Of a stretch of DNA of 64,000 bases, positions 35,352-44,752 are shown one piece after another. The notes beneath the pieces are model-generated. The model was not told the DNA's origin, did no database searches, and worked only from the letters and a program-made list of their open reading frames with translations. A program made the translations under genes and the position numbers. The stretch covers positions 372,001-436,000 of the forward strand of contig NZ_JACTVJ010000006.1 of NCBI RefSeq assembly GCF_014493765.1. The letters are read 5' to 3'. Every line of letters starts with the position of its first letter. Position 1 is the first letter of the stretch. This stretch comes from Streptomyces polyasparticus. Lineage in GTDB: Bacteria > Actinomycetota > Actinomycetes > Streptomycetales > Streptomycetaceae.

Positions 35352-37070
35352 ATGCCGCACGAAGAGCAGAACAGACCGGAAGAGCACGGGAAACGGGCCG
35401 GCCGGGGAGAACCGCATCTGTCCACGGGGCTCCCCGGCAGCCCGCACGACCACGGTGTGGTGACGACCGACCGGGTGGTGTTCGGTGTCACCGCGGCCCT
35501 CACGCTCGCCTTCGTCCTGTGGGGCGCCCTCTCCACGGACACCTTGGAGGACGTCTCCGCGAAGGCCCTCAACGGGCTGATCCACAACGCGGGTTGGGCC
35601 TTCGTGCTCTTCGCGTCCGGATTCGTGGTCTTCGCGCTGTGGCTGGCCATCAGCCGCTACGGGAAGATCACGCTGGGCGGCGAGGGCGAGGAGCCCGAGT
35701 TCCGCACGGTGTCCTGGGTCGCGATGATGTTCAGCGCCGGCATGGGCATCGGCCTGATGTTCTACGGGGTCAGCGAGCCCCTCGCGCACTACACCACGCC
35801 CCCGCCCGGCACGGACCCCGCGGACTCGGCCACCGCCATGATGACCGCGATGGCCACCACGCTGTTCCACTGGACGCTGCACCCGTGGGCGATCTACGCG
35901 GTGGTGGGTCTGGCCATCGCGTACAGCAGCTTCCGCAGGGGGCGGCGGCAGACCATCAGCGCCGTCTTCACCCCGCTCATCGGCAAGAAGCACGCCGACG
36001 GCGCCTGGGGCCGCGTGATCGACATCCTCGCCATCTTCGCCACGCTGTTCGGCTCCGCCGCCTCCCTCGGGCTCGGCACCCTGCAGATCAGCAGCGGCAT
36101 GAAGGAGCTGAACTGGGCCGAGACCATCGGCACCGGTGTGCTCGTGGCGATCATCGCGGTGCTCACCGCGGCCTTCGTCCTGTCGGCGGTCTCCGGCGTC
36201 GAGAAGGGCATCCAGTGGCTGTCCAACACCAACATGGTGCTCGCCCTGGTCCTCGCGATCTTCGTGTTCATCGCGGGCCCGACCGTGATCGTCCTCGATC
36301 TGCTGCCCACCTCGATCGCCTCCTACCTCGGTGATCTCCCGCAGCTTGCGGGCCGCACCGAGGCGAGCGGCGGCGAAGGCGTCGCGGACTGGCTGAGCAG
36401 CTGGACGGTCTTCTACTGGGCGTGGTGGATCTCCTGGACGCCCTTCGTGGGCATGTTCATCGCGCGCATCAGCCGCGGCCGCACCATCCGCCAGTTCATC
36501 GGCGGCGTGATCCTCGTGCCCAGCACGGTCAGCCTGATCTGGTTCGCCATCTTCGGCGGTACGGCGATGAAGCTGAAGGAGAGCGGCCGTCTGGCCGACG
36601 AGTCCACCCCGGAGGGGCAACTCTTCGCGGTGCTGCGGGAGTTCCCCATCCCCACCGTGATGAGCCTGCTCGTCATGATCCTCGTCGGGATCTTCTTCGT
36701 GTCCGGCGCGGATGCGGCGTCCATCGTCATGGGCACGCTCTCGCAGCGCGGCACGTTCGAACCGACCCGCCTCGTGGTCGTGTTCTGGGGTGTGGTCACC
36801 GGAGCCGTCGCGGCCGTGATGCTGATGATCGGCAACGGCAAGCCCGACGCCCTGCAAGGTCTGCAGAACCTCACGATCCTGGCCGCGGCACCCTTCGTCG
36901 TCGTGATGCTCGGCATGTGCTGGTCCCTGATGCGCGATCTGCGCAAGGACCCGCTGATCGTCCGCGGCGAAATGGGCGAGGAGGCCGTCGAGATGGCCGT
37001 GATCGCGGGCCACGAGAAGTACGACGGGGACTTCGAGCTCCGGATCGGCCCGGCGCCGACCGACGAGTGA
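35352..37070 (+). CDS. BCCT family betaine/carnitine/choline transporter
   Basis: 572 residues, 12 membrane segments. Family signatures are GMGIGLMFYGVSEPLAHY, WTLHPWAIYAVVGLAIAY and FYWAWWISWTPFVGMFIARI, with the Trp-rich substrate site intact. It imports betaine-type osmolytes with Na+ or H+. The hydrophilic N-terminus (about 38 residues, His/Glu-rich) is longer than usual; the C-terminus is short. A perfect hairpin follows between it and the convergent oxidase gene. Confidence 0.94.
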   Translation: MPHEEQNRPEEHGKRAGRGEPHLSTGLPGSPHDHGVVTTDRVVFGVTAALTLAFVLWGALSTDTLEDVSAKALNGLIHNAGWAFVLFASGFVVFALWLAISRYGKITLGGEGEEPEFRTVSWVAMMFSAGMGIGLMFYGVSEPLAHYTTPPPGTDPADSATAMMTAMATTLFHWTLHPWAIYAVVGLAIAYSSFRRGRRQTISAVFTPLIGKKHADGAWGRVIDILAIFATLFGSAASLGLGTLQISSGMKELNWAETIGTGVLVAIIAVLTAAFVLSAVSGVEKGIQWLSNTNMVLALVLAIFVFIAGPTVIVLDLLPTSIASYLGDLPQLAGRTEASGGEGVADWLSSWTVFYWAWWISWTPFVGMFIARISRGRTIRQFIGGVILVPSTVSLIWFAIFGGTAMKLKESGRLADESTPEGQLFAVLREFPIPTVMSLLVMILVGIFFVSGADAASIVMGTLSQRGTFEPTRLVVVFWGVVTGAVAAVMLMIGNGKPDALQGLQNLTILAAAPFVVVMLGMCWSLMRDLRKDPLIVRGEMGEEAVEMAVIAGHEKYDGDFELRIGPAPTDE

Positions 37071-37075
37071 CGCGT

Positions 37076-37118
37076 CGGGAGGGGATACGCCACCGTCCGG
37101 GCGGCGTATCCCCTCCCG
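37076..37118. terminator. Bidirectional terminator between BCCT and oxidase genes
   Basis: CGGGAGGGGATACGCC (37076-37091) pairs perfectly with GGCGTATCCCCTCCCG (37103-37118). The genes on both sides converge on it. Confidence 0.85.
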
Positions 37119-37134
37119 ATGGGACCGGCCCTCC

Positions 37135-38058
37135 TCAGCCGAGCAGCGCGGCCACATCCTCCGCGCAGCCCCACGCCGCTGTCACGCCCCCGCCGCCGTG
37201 CCCGTAGTTGTGCACCAACACCGTGGACTCGTCGAACAGCTCACGCTCCAGTCGTACGGTGGGCCGGGCGGGGCGCAGGCCCACGCGATGCTCCAGGACG
37301 CGGGCGGTGGCGAGCTCCGGGTGGAAGCGGGCACAGCGCTCCACGATCCGCGCGGCCGTCTCCGGGTCGGGCTCCCGGCGCCAGTCGTGCTCGTCCGCCG
37401 TGCCGCCGAGCACCACGCCCCGCGGATGCGGGATCACATAGGCGTCCGTACCCGCGACGAACCACCGTTCGATGCCCGGGTTCTCCACCACGACCAGCTG
37501 GCCCCGTACCGGGTACACCGTCTCGTCCGGCACGAGTGCGCGTGCACCGAGCCCCGAACAGTTCACGACCACGGGCGCCTCGGCGGCCGCTTCGGCGAGA
37601 CCGGTGACGGCACGGACTTCGACCACGCCGCCGGCATCGGCCAGGCGGCCGCTCAAGTAGCGCAGACAGACCGGCATGTCGAGCACGGGGACCGTGGCCT
37701 GCACGCCCGCCGCGCACCCGTCCGGGAGGTCCGTCGCCGCCCGTGCGCCGTCCAGCGCGTCCACCCAGCCGCCGGTGAGGGACTCGTCCGCCATCACCCC
37801 CGTGACGAGCCGTACCCCTGTCTCCCGCGGCAGCGCGGCGATCTCCTCGTACCGGCGCAGGGAGCGCACCGACCAGTCCACGACCTTCTCGAACGGCTCG
37901 ATCCGGTACGGCCAGCAGATGGCCCCCGCCACCGCCGAGGTCGTCCGCGCCGCCGGCTCGGCGGCCCACACCCGCACCCGGCTGCCGGCCTCGGCGAGCA
38001 CGACGGCCGTCGTCAGACCGATCACCCCGCCACCCACCACGATCACTTCGGCGCCCAT
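37135..38058 (-). CDS. FAD-dependent D-amino-acid oxidase-like enzyme
   Basis: 307 residues from the internal ATG 38058, where the FAD-binding motif begins at once (VIVVGGGVIGLTTAVVLAEA). VNCSGLGARALVPDETVYPV followed by RGQLVVVEN and the C-terminal HNYGHGGGGVTAAWGCA are typical of D-amino-acid oxidase, with VGLRPARPTVRLE supplying the substrate Arg. The open frame continues upstream to 38106 without support. Product: 2-oxo acid, ammonia and peroxide. Confidence 0.9.
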   Translation of the reverse strand: MGAEVIVVGGGVIGLTTAVVLAEAGSRVRVWAAEPAARTTSAVAGAICWPYRIEPFEKVVDWSVRSLRRYEEIAALPRETGVRLVTGVMADESLTGGWVDALDGARAATDLPDGCAAGVQATVPVLDMPVCLRYLSGRLADAGGVVEVRAVTGLAEAAAEAPVVVNCSGLGARALVPDETVYPVRGQLVVVENPGIERWFVAGTDAYVIPHPRGVVLGGTADEHDWRREPDPETAARIVERCARFHPELATARVLEHRVGLRPARPTVRLERELFDESTVLVHNYGHGGGGVTAAWGCAEDVAALLG

Positions 38059-38172
38059 GGCCCGGACCCTAGCGCCCTTGTGATCCAGCAGAACCGCCGG
38101 GCGCACAAGAACCCGATCAGCGGAATATCGCAGTCATGCTCGCTTCCGCCCTCGGATGGGGATACTCGTGGC

Positions 38173-39204
38173 ATGTGTGCCGAGTACGCGACCTTCGGTC
38201 TTGCCCCGGCGATGCGGGCCGGCGGCGTCCTGGCCAACGGTGACTACCAAGTCCACCGTGATTTCACGGACTTCATCGTGGAAGGCCGGCCGCTGCTCTT
38301 CCAGCTGTCCGACCTCGACGCGGTGTCCCCGCTCGCATCGGACGTCCCGCCCGCGATCTTCACCACGCATGTGCGCAGACTCCTGCTCGAGGCCGAAGCG
38401 CCGCTGCCCGGCGGGAGGTTCGTGATCTACGGCTGTCCCGAGTGCGAATCCCTGGAGTGCGGCGCGGTCACCGCGGTGATCGAGTCAGACCCGGCGAGCG
38501 GCGAGGACTTCATCTGGCGGGACTTCGCCTGGCAGACCCAGGACGAAGTCGACCTCGAACGCGACGGCTACCACGGCATAGGCCCGTTCCGCTTCCGCGG
38601 CGAGGAGTACCGCAGCGAGCTCGGCCGCCTGCTCGCCGCACCCGAACCCGCCCTGCCGCGGCGGGTGTTGCTGATCGGCGCCCGGGTCGCCGTGCTCGCC
38701 AGACTCGCCGCCGCGCTGCGCACGATCGGCATCGGCGCCGAGATCACCCAGGATGCCTCGGGCGTGCCGCCGGAGGAACTGCGGACGTACGGCGCCGTCG
38801 CGTTCGGGCGCGCCGTGACCGACACCCAACGGGCCCTCGTACGCGAGGCGTTCGAGCGTACGGGCACCGAGGTCGTGTACGTCGACGGGCTCGCGCCGAT
38901 CATTCCGATCCTGGTGGCGCAGATCGAGGACGCGCTCGACCGCAGTCCGGCCGAGCAGCGGCGGCTGACCCGTCTGGTGGCGGCGGACGGGGAGGCTGGC
39001 ATCGAGGTCACCTCGACCTGCCGGGTCCGGCTCACGGGCTACCGCCTCGACCGGCTCTACCGGACGCATACGCACGAGTTGTTCGACGATGTCCTGGAGC
39101 CCGGGAAGCACCGGATCGCGCTGGAGGCGAAGGCGGTCAAGGGGGAGGCGTTCATCGTGGCGCGCACCACGGACAGTGTGCTCGTGGCGCCGATGGTGCG
39201 CTGA
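38173..39204 (+). CDS. Hypothetical two-part protein, 343 aa
   Basis: I do not recognise a named family. The N-terminal half (1-155) contains a Cys cluster, IYGCPECESLECGAVT, and an acidic region. The C-terminal half begins RRVLLIGARVAVLARLAAAL, reminiscent of a Rossmann-type strand-loop-helix, and ends in a beta-rich region. No signal peptide is present. The start ATG 38173 is preferred; the open frame upstream is antisense to the oxidase gene. It is monocistronic and ends at a convergent terminator. Confidence 0.75.
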   Translation: MCAEYATFGLAPAMRAGGVLANGDYQVHRDFTDFIVEGRPLLFQLSDLDAVSPLASDVPPAIFTTHVRRLLLEAEAPLPGGRFVIYGCPECESLECGAVTAVIESDPASGEDFIWRDFAWQTQDEVDLERDGYHGIGPFRFRGEEYRSELGRLLAAPEPALPRRVLLIGARVAVLARLAAALRTIGIGAEITQDASGVPPEELRTYGAVAFGRAVTDTQRALVREAFERTGTEVVYVDGLAPIIPILVAQIEDALDRSPAEQRRLTRLVAADGEAGIEVTSTCRVRLTGYRLDRLYRTHTHELFDDVLEPGKHRIALEAKAVKGEAFIVARTTDSVLVAPMVR

Positions 39205-39243
39205 GCGGACCTTGGGGCCCACGGTGGGCCGAGAGCCGAAAAG

Positions 39244-39277
39244 GGGGCGGTCCCTGGCCGATGCCAGGGACCGCCCC
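39244..39277. terminator. Bidirectional terminator hairpin
   Basis: GGGGCGGTCCCTGGC (39244-39258), loop CGAT, complement (39263-39277). Placed between the convergent 343-aa gene and the Tex gene. Confidence 0.85.
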
Positions 39278-39293
39278 TTCAACTGCCGTACGG

Positions 39294-41696
39294 TCAGCGT
39301 CGCTTGGGGTCCACCAGACCCGCCTTGCGGAGCGCGTCGGCCATGGCGCTGTTCGCGGGCGCGGGCGCCTGACGGCCGCCACCGCCACCCGCACCGCCGC
39401 CACCGCGCCGGTCACGGTTGCCGCCGCCGCGCTGCTGCGGCGGACGTCCACCCTGGCCAGCGCCCTGGCCGCCGCGCTCCCGCCGTCCGCCGGCCGGCTT
39501 CTCGCCGCCCGCCGGGGCGGCCTCGTCGTCCAGACGCAGCGTCAGCGAGATCCGCTTGCGCGGGATGTCGACGTCGAGCACCTTCACCTTGACGATGTCG
39601 CCCGGCTTCACCACATCGCGCGGGTCCTTCACGAACGTCTTCGACAGCGCCGAGACGTGCGCCAGGCCGTCCTGGTGCACACCGATGTCGATGAACGCGC
39701 CGAACGCCGCCACATTGGTGACCACGCCTTCGAGCACCATCCCGGACGCCAGGTCGCCGATCTTCTCGACGCCGTCCTTGAAAGTGGCCGTCTTGAACGC
39801 GGGCCGCGGGTCGCGCCCCGGCTTCTCCAGCTCGCGCAGGATGTCGGTGACGGTGGGCAGACCGAACTTCTCGTCCACGAAGTCGGCGGCCCGCAAGGAC
39901 TTCAGCGTCCCCATGTTCCCGATGAGGGAGGCGACCTCGCCACCGGTCTGCTTCACCATCCGCCGCACCACCGGGTACGCCTCGGGGTGCACGGACGAGG
40001 CGTCCAGCGGGTCGTCACCGCCGCGGATCCGCAGGAAGCCCGCGCACTGCTCGTACGCCTTCGGGCCGAGCCGCGCCACCTCCTTGAGGCCGGTACGGGC
40101 GCGGAAGGGGCCGTTGGCGTCGCGGTGCGCCACGATGTTCTCGGCCAGGCCTGCGCCGATGCCGGAGACCCGGGCGAGCAGCGGCGCCGAGGCCGTGTTC
40201 ACATCGACGCCGACGCCGTTCACACAGTCCTCGACCACCGCGTCGAGGGAGCGCGAGAGCTTCACCTCGGACAGGTCGTGCTGGTACTGGCCGACACCGA
40301 TGGACCGCGGGTCGATCTTCACCAGCTCCGCGAGGGGGTCCTGCAGGCGCCGCGCGATCGAGACCGCGCCGCGGATCGACACGTCGAGGTCGGGCAGCTC
40401 CTGCGAGGCGAAGGCCGAGGCCGAGTACACGGAGGCGCCGGCCTCCGAGACCATCACCTTGGTGAGCTTCAGCTCCGGGTGCTTGGCGATCAGTTCACCG
40501 GCGAGCTTGTCGGTCTCGCGCGAGGCCGTGCCATTGCCGATCGCGATCAGCTCGACCTTGTGCTCGGCACAGTGGCGCGCCAGCTTGGCGAGCGCCTCGT
40601 CCCACTTGTTGGCGGGCACATGCGGGTAGATCGTGTCGATCGCGACCACCTTGCCGGTCGCGTCGACGACCGCCACCTTCACACCCGTACGGAAACCGGG
40701 GTCGAGGCCCAGCGTCGCGCGGGTGCCGGCGGGCGCGGCGAGCAGCAGATCGCGCAGATTCGCCGCGAACACCTTGACCGCCTCGTCCTCGGCGGCGGTC
40801 CGCAGCCGAAGGCGCAGGTCGATGCCGAGATGCACGAGGATGCGGGTGCGCCAGGCCCAACGGGCCGTGTCCTGCAGCCACTTGTCGGCCGGGCGGCCGC
40901 GGTCGGCGATGCCGAACTTGTGCGCCACGATGCCCTCGTACGAGGAAGGCCCGTCGGTGGGCTCCTCGGGCTCGAGGACCAGGTCGAGCACACCCTCCTT
41001 CTCGCCGCGCAGCATCGCGAGGATGCGGTGCGAGGGGAGCTCGGTGAACGGCTCGGCGAAGTCGAAGTAGTCCGAGAACTTGGCGCCCTCGGTCTCCTTG
41101 CCCTCACGCACCTTGGCGGCGAGCCGGCCGCGCGTCCACATCCGCTCGCGCAGCTCGCCGATCAGATCGGCGTCCTCCGCGAACCGCTCGGTGAGGATCG
41201 CGCGGGCGCCGTCCAGGGCCGCCTGCGCGTCCGCGACACCCTTGCCGGCGTCGACGAACGCGGCGGCGGCCGCCAGCGGCTCCACGGTCGGATCGCCGAA
41301 CAGGCCGTCGGCCAGCGGCTCCAGACCGGCCTCGCGGGCGATCTGCGCCTTGGTGCGCCGCTTCGGCTTGTACGGCAGATAGATGTCCTCGAGGCGGGCC
41401 TTGGTGTCGGCCGCCCGGATCTGCGCCTCGAGGGCTTCGGTGAGCTTGCCCTGCTCCCGTACCGAATCGAGGACCGCGGTGCGGCGCTCCTCCAGCTCGC
41501 GCAGATACCGCAGCCGCTCCTCGAGCGTGCGCAGCTGCGCGTCGTCGAGCATGCCGGTGGCTTCCTTGCGGTACCGCGCGATGAAGGGCACGGTCGAGCC
41601 GCCGTCGAGCAGTTCGACCGCGGCCTTGACCTGCCGCTCCGCTACGCCGAGCTCCTCGGCAATCCTGCTCTCGATGGACAACGTGGGTGTCGTCAC
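39294..41696 (-). CDS. Tex family RNA-binding protein
   Basis: 800 residues from GTG 41696. The order is Tex N-terminal helices (1-200), a YqgF/RNase H-like domain ([20 protein letters not shown] near 330), helix-hairpin-helix repeats ([20 protein letters not shown]) and an S1 domain near 640-715 ([20 protein letters not shown] then [11 protein letters not shown]). The C-terminal tail is Gly/Arg/Gln-rich (about 725-785), a probable disordered RNA-binding extension. It is a nucleic-acid-binding factor linked to transcription. Confidence 0.95.
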   Translation of the reverse strand: MTTPTLSIESRIAEELGVAERQVKAAVELLDGGSTVPFIARYRKEATGMLDDAQLRTLEERLRYLRELEERRTAVLDSVREQGKLTEALEAQIRAADTKARLEDIYLPYKPKRRTKAQIAREAGLEPLADGLFGDPTVEPLAAAAAFVDAGKGVADAQAALDGARAILTERFAEDADLIGELRERMWTRGRLAAKVREGKETEGAKFSDYFDFAEPFTELPSHRILAMLRGEKEGVLDLVLEPEEPTDGPSSYEGIVAHKFGIADRGRPADKWLQDTARWAWRTRILVHLGIDLRLRLRTAAEDEAVKVFAANLRDLLLAAPAGTRATLGLDPGFRTGVKVAVVDATGKVVAIDTIYPHVPANKWDEALAKLARHCAEHKVELIAIGNGTASRETDKLAGELIAKHPELKLTKVMVSEAGASVYSASAFASQELPDLDVSIRGAVSIARRLQDPLAELVKIDPRSIGVGQYQHDLSEVKLSRSLDAVVEDCVNGVGVDVNTASAPLLARVSGIGAGLAENIVAHRDANGPFRARTGLKEVARLGPKAYEQCAGFLRIRGGDDPLDASSVHPEAYPVVRRMVKQTGGEVASLIGNMGTLKSLRAADFVDEKFGLPTVTDILRELEKPGRDPRPAFKTATFKDGVEKIGDLASGMVLEGVVTNVAAFGAFIDIGVHQDGLAHVSALSKTFVKDPRDVVKPGDIVKVKVLDVDIPRKRISLTLRLDDEAAPAGGEKPAGGRRERGGQGAGQGGRPPQQRGGGNRDRRGGGGAGGGGGRQAPAPANSAMADALRKAGLVDPKRR

Positions 41697-41775
41697 GATT
41701 CCCGTACCGCCTTCTCGCTGAGCTTGAGCCCGCCATTGTGGCAGGTGGCGCCGACAGCGGGGGGAACCGGTGCGT

Positions 41776-41840
41776 TTACACGCGGCGGGCCTGCGTCTCC
41801 ATGCGGCGACGCCCGCGTCTTACACGTGGCGGGGCCTGCG
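41776..41840 (-). repeat. Duplicated 3' end of the LPFR small-protein gene
   Basis: TTACACGCGGCGGGCCTGCG (41776-41795) and a 21-base near-copy at 41820-41840 differ by one base and one gap. The second copy holds the small gene's last codons and TAA stop. On the coding strand each reads CGCAGGCCC...GTGTAA. Confidence 0.75.
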
Positions 41841-41966
41841 GCCGCCGCGCCGTCCGCTGCTCGAAGCGCCGCCGAAGAGGCGGGCGAGCGCGCGGAAGGG
41901 CAGCGTCACGACGGTCGCCACGGCGCCACCGATCTGGCGCAGCACATCGGCGATGGCTCGGAACAC
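41820..41966 (-). CDS. LPFR motif small protein, 48 aa
   Basis: A GTG start at 41966 with GAGG seven bases upstream gives a 48-residue product. It has a hydrophobic amphipathic N-terminal helix (VFRAIADVLRQIGGAVATVV), then LPFRALARLFGGAS and a basic tail SSGRRGGRRPRHV. The LPFR-x4-LFGGAS signature marks a small actinobacterial family of unknown function, as I recall it. A 12-pair hairpin lies just upstream in the leader. Tex is downstream on the same strand. Confidence 0.8.
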   Translation of the reverse strand: MFRAIADVLRQIGGAVATVVTLPFRALARLFGGASSSGRRGGRRPRHV

Positions 41967-41980
41967 GGGGTTACCTCGCT

Positions 41981-42005
41981 CTCCCTGCGCACGGTGCGCA
42001 GGGAG
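41981..42005 (-). terminator. Hairpin upstream of the LPFR gene
   Basis: CTCCCTGCGCAC (41981-41992), one base, and GTGCGCAGGGAG (41994-42005) form a perfect 12-pair stem. It lies between the SCO6745-family stop and the small gene. It could end the first transcript or control the second; the loop is too tight to be a classic terminator as drawn. Confidence 0.55.
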
Positions 42006-42057
42006 AACGGGTAGCCGGACGCGGCCGGGGTCAAACCGGGGCGCGAGGCGCCGGAGA

Positions 42058-42921
42058 TCAGCCCTTGCCGATCAGGTCCGCGGGGAACGCCCCCGCGCCG
42101 AGCGCCGCCATCACGAATCCGCCCGCGAGTTCGGTCAGCCGCTCGACCCCCGCCGCGCCCAGGTGCTCGTACGGTGCCGAGTCCATCCGGTCCGTCGCCG
42201 CCTCCAGATCCTTGCGCAGCGCCACGCCCGCCTCGGTCAACTCGCCCTCGGCGTCGAGGAGTCCGCGCTCCGTGAGGCGTGCGCCCGCAGCATCCCACTC
42301 CGCACGGGTCCAGCCGCGGGTCTCCAGGGCCCATTTGCTGGTGAATCCCTTGCCGGTCGCGGTGTGGCTGACCAGCGCCTCAAGGGGGTCGAGACCGGCG
42401 GCGAGCAGCGCCGCGATGTGGCCGTCGCCACGGAACTCGCGCAGCAGGGTCGCCGCGTGCCAGAACGCCAGATGCGGCGCGTCCGGCACCGGCAGATCGG
42501 CGTGCGCGGCATACAGCGGGCGGGCGTGCCGTGTGCAGGCCTCGGCCGCGGTCAGGGCGAGACGGGCCGCCTCGGCCATCTCCGGGCTGTCGACGGCGTC
42601 GCCGAGCAGCCGGCGCAGAGTGGCGTCCACGCCGCGCAGCCGCGCGGCGAGCACGTCCTCGGGCGAGGCGGTCTCCCAGATCGCGGGCACGTGCTCGGCG
42701 ATCAGCTCGTACTTGAAGTTGTAGTACGTGGCCGCCACCGTCCCCGGACCCACCGCACCCATCGCCGCGGAGCGCGCCGCGAAGTAGGCGGGGCTCCACG
42801 AGTCGAGCCCGAGCGCGCCCATCTCCTTGGCGAACTCCGACGAGAAGTAGTGGGTGGAGTGCAGCGGATTGAGCATGTTGTGGCAGCGACGCCCGGCGCG
42901 CGGCGGCAGAGGAGAGGTCAT
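42058..42921 (-). CDS. SCO6745 family protein (uncharacterised)
   Basis: 287 residues from ATG 42921. MTSPLPPRAGRRCHNMLNPL begins the family's conserved start, followed by HSTHYFSSEF. The rest is helical, with a duplicated winged-helix-like C-terminal part (WTRAEWDAAGARLTERGLLD, AEGELTEAGVALRK). This resembles MarR-type folds without being a recognised regulator. A 16-base palindrome (42933-42948) sits 12 bases before the start and could be an operator. The function is unknown. Confidence 0.8.
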   Translation of the reverse strand: MTSPLPPRAGRRCHNMLNPLHSTHYFSSEFAKEMGALGLDSWSPAYFAARSAAMGAVGPGTVAATYYNFKYELIAEHVPAIWETASPEDVLAARLRGVDATLRRLLGDAVDSPEMAEAARLALTAAEACTRHARPLYAAHADLPVPDAPHLAFWHAATLLREFRGDGHIAALLAAGLDPLEALVSHTATGKGFTSKWALETRGWTRAEWDAAGARLTERGLLDAEGELTEAGVALRKDLEAATDRMDSAPYEHLGAAGVERLTELAGGFVMAALGAGAFPADLIGKG

Positions 42922-42932
42922 GGCGCGCAGGT

Positions 42933-42948
42933 TACCGACGGGTCGGTA
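42933..42948. promoter_or_regulatory. Palindromic operator candidate
   Basis: TACCGAC-GG-GTCGGTA is a perfect inverted repeat right upstream of the SCO6745-family start, where it would overlap the promoter or leader. Confidence 0.6.
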
Positions 42949-43033
42949 TGAGGGGAAGGCCGGACCGGCGATGGCAGAAAAGGTGGGGTGCTCGGCATTG
43001 CTGACACCCGTGCCCGGCCAAAACAATGGAGTC

Positions 43034-44008
43034 ATGGCGAAGCGCAGCGTTCTCGTGGTCCTCTTCGACGGCGTCCAGAGTCTCGATGTCACCGGCCCCG
43101 TCGAGGTCTTCGACGCGACGGGGCGGTTCGGCGGCGACGACCCGTACGGGGCCGGCGCCCACTACGAGATCCGCACCGCTTCGCTCGACGGCCGGCCCGT
43201 ACGGACCTCCAGCGGCCTGACGCTCGTACCCGACGGCAGGCTGGACGACGCACCGGTCCCGCACACGCTGCTCGTACCCGGCGGCCAGGGCACGCGGGCC
43301 CCGGACGAGGACCTGGTGGCGTGGCTGCGCGAGCACGCCCCGCGTGCCGAACGCCTCGTCTCCGTCTGCACCGGCGCGATCCTGCTCGCGGCCGCGGGTC
43401 TGCTCGACGGCCGGCGGGCGACCACCCACTGGGGCTTCTGCGACACCCTCGCCCGCCGCCATCCGGAGATCCGGGTCGAGCCCGACGCGATCTATGTGCG
43501 GGACGGCCATGTCGCCACCTCCGCAGGCGTGACCGCGGGCATCGACCTCGCGCTCGCCCTCGTCGAGGAGGATCTCGGCCGTGACACCGCACTTCTGGTG
43601 GCCCGTGTCCTGGTCGTCTTCCTGCGCAGGCCGGGCAACCAGGCCCAGTTCAGCGCACAGCTCTCCGCCCAGACCGCGCGGCGCGAACCGCTGCGCGACG
43701 TCCAGCAGTGGATCAGCGAGCACCCCGCCGAAGACCTCGGCGTGGAAGCCCTCGCGGCCCGCGCCCGCCTCTCGCCCCGCCACTTCGCCCGCGCCTTCCA
43801 GGCGGAGACGGGCATGACGCCCGGGCGCTACGTGGAGCGCGTCCGCATCGAGCAGGCGCGCAGGCTGCTGGAGGACAGCGGTCTCGGTGTCGAGGAGATC
43901 TCGCGCTCCTGCGGCTACGGCACCCCGGAGGCGATGCGCCGCGCGTTCGTCAAGACGCTCGGTGTCCCGCCCGCCGAGTACCGCCGCCGCTTCCGTCCGG
44001 CCGCCTGA
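43034..44008 (+). CDS. GlxA family regulator (DJ-1/PfpI plus AraC)
   Basis: 324 residues from ATG 43034. The DJ-1 domain has the nucleophile-elbow SVCTGAILLAAAGLL with an intact Cys. The C-terminal AraC domain shows VEALAARARLSPRHFARAFQ and the second helix SRSCGYGTPEAMRRAF. It is followed by two DJ-1/PfpI enzymes in tandem, which likely belong to its regulon. Divergent from the SCO6745-family gene. Confidence 0.92.
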   Translation: MAKRSVLVVLFDGVQSLDVTGPVEVFDATGRFGGDDPYGAGAHYEIRTASLDGRPVRTSSGLTLVPDGRLDDAPVPHTLLVPGGQGTRAPDEDLVAWLREHAPRAERLVSVCTGAILLAAAGLLDGRRATTHWGFCDTLARRHPEIRVEPDAIYVRDGHVATSAGVTAGIDLALALVEEDLGRDTALLVARVLVVFLRRPGNQAQFSAQLSAQTARREPLRDVQQWISEHPAEDLGVEALAARARLSPRHFARAFQAETGMTPGRYVERVRIEQARRLLEDSGLGVEEISRSCGYGTPEAMRRAFVKTLGVPPAEYRRRFRPAA

Positions 44009-44081
44009 CGCCCCACTGTCCGGCACGCCGCAATTCGGCACCCGTCAACTTCTCTGCACCCATGTCGACTTGGAGACACAC

Positions 44082-44717
44082 ATGCAGCTGGCGATCGTCC
44101 TCTTCGATCGACTGACGGCACTCGACGCCGTCGGCCCGTACGAGATCCTCAGCCGGATCCCCGGCATCGAGACGGTGTTCGTCGCCGAGCGGACCGGACC
44201 GGTGCGCACCGACACCGGGGCGCTCGCGCTCACCGCCGACAAGACCTTCGCCGAGGTCCCGCGCCCGGACATCGTCCTGGTCCCCGGCGGCCCCGGCCAG
44301 ACCCCGCAGATGGACAACCCCGTCCTGCTCGACTGGCTGCGCACCGCCGACGAGACCAGCACCTGGACGACCTCGGTCTGCACCGGCTCCCTGCTCCTCG
44401 CCGAGGCCGGGCTGCTCAAGGGCCGCAAGGCCACCTCGCACTGGCTCGCCCTGAACTTCATCCGCCGCTACGAGGTCGAACCCACCGCGGAACGGGTCGT
44501 CTTCGACGGCAAGTACGTCACCGCGGCCGGCGTCTCCTCCGGCATCGACATGGGGCTCGCGCTCGCTGGCCGGATCGCGGGCGACCGCGCCGCACAGTCC
44601 GTCCAGCTGCTCACCGAATACGACCCGCAGCCCCCGTACGACTGCGGCGCTCCGCACAAGGCGCCGGCCGACCTGGTGGCGGAGTACCGGGCGAACACCC
44701 GCCACCCGCAGGACTGA
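44082..44717 (+). CDS. DJ-1/PfpI family protein, isonitrile-hydratase-like (copy 1)
   Basis: 211 residues; the start is ATG 44082, with GGAGA ahead. The nucleophile Cys lies in TTSVCTGSLLLAEAGLL, the arrangement seen in isonitrile hydratase (InhA). ERVVFDGKYVTAAGVSSGID and YDPQPPYDCGAPHKAP are shared with the neighbouring copy. Substrate unconfirmed; it lacks the AraC domain of the gene before it. Confidence 0.88.
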   Translation: MQLAIVLFDRLTALDAVGPYEILSRIPGIETVFVAERTGPVRTDTGALALTADKTFAEVPRPDIVLVPGGPGQTPQMDNPVLLDWLRTADETSTWTTSVCTGSLLLAEAGLLKGRKATSHWLALNFIRRYEVEPTAERVVFDGKYVTAAGVSSGIDMGLALAGRIAGDRAAQSVQLLTEYDPQPPYDCGAPHKAPADLVAEYRANTRHPQD

Positions 44718-44752
44718 CCACCACTCCACACGTCTTCCCAGGGAGGGACCCC

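Noticed and set aside
38442-42014. 1190-codon open frame on the + strand
   Set aside because: Antisense to Tex and out of frame with the 343-aa gene; composition is Arg/Gly/His-rich with no domain pattern.
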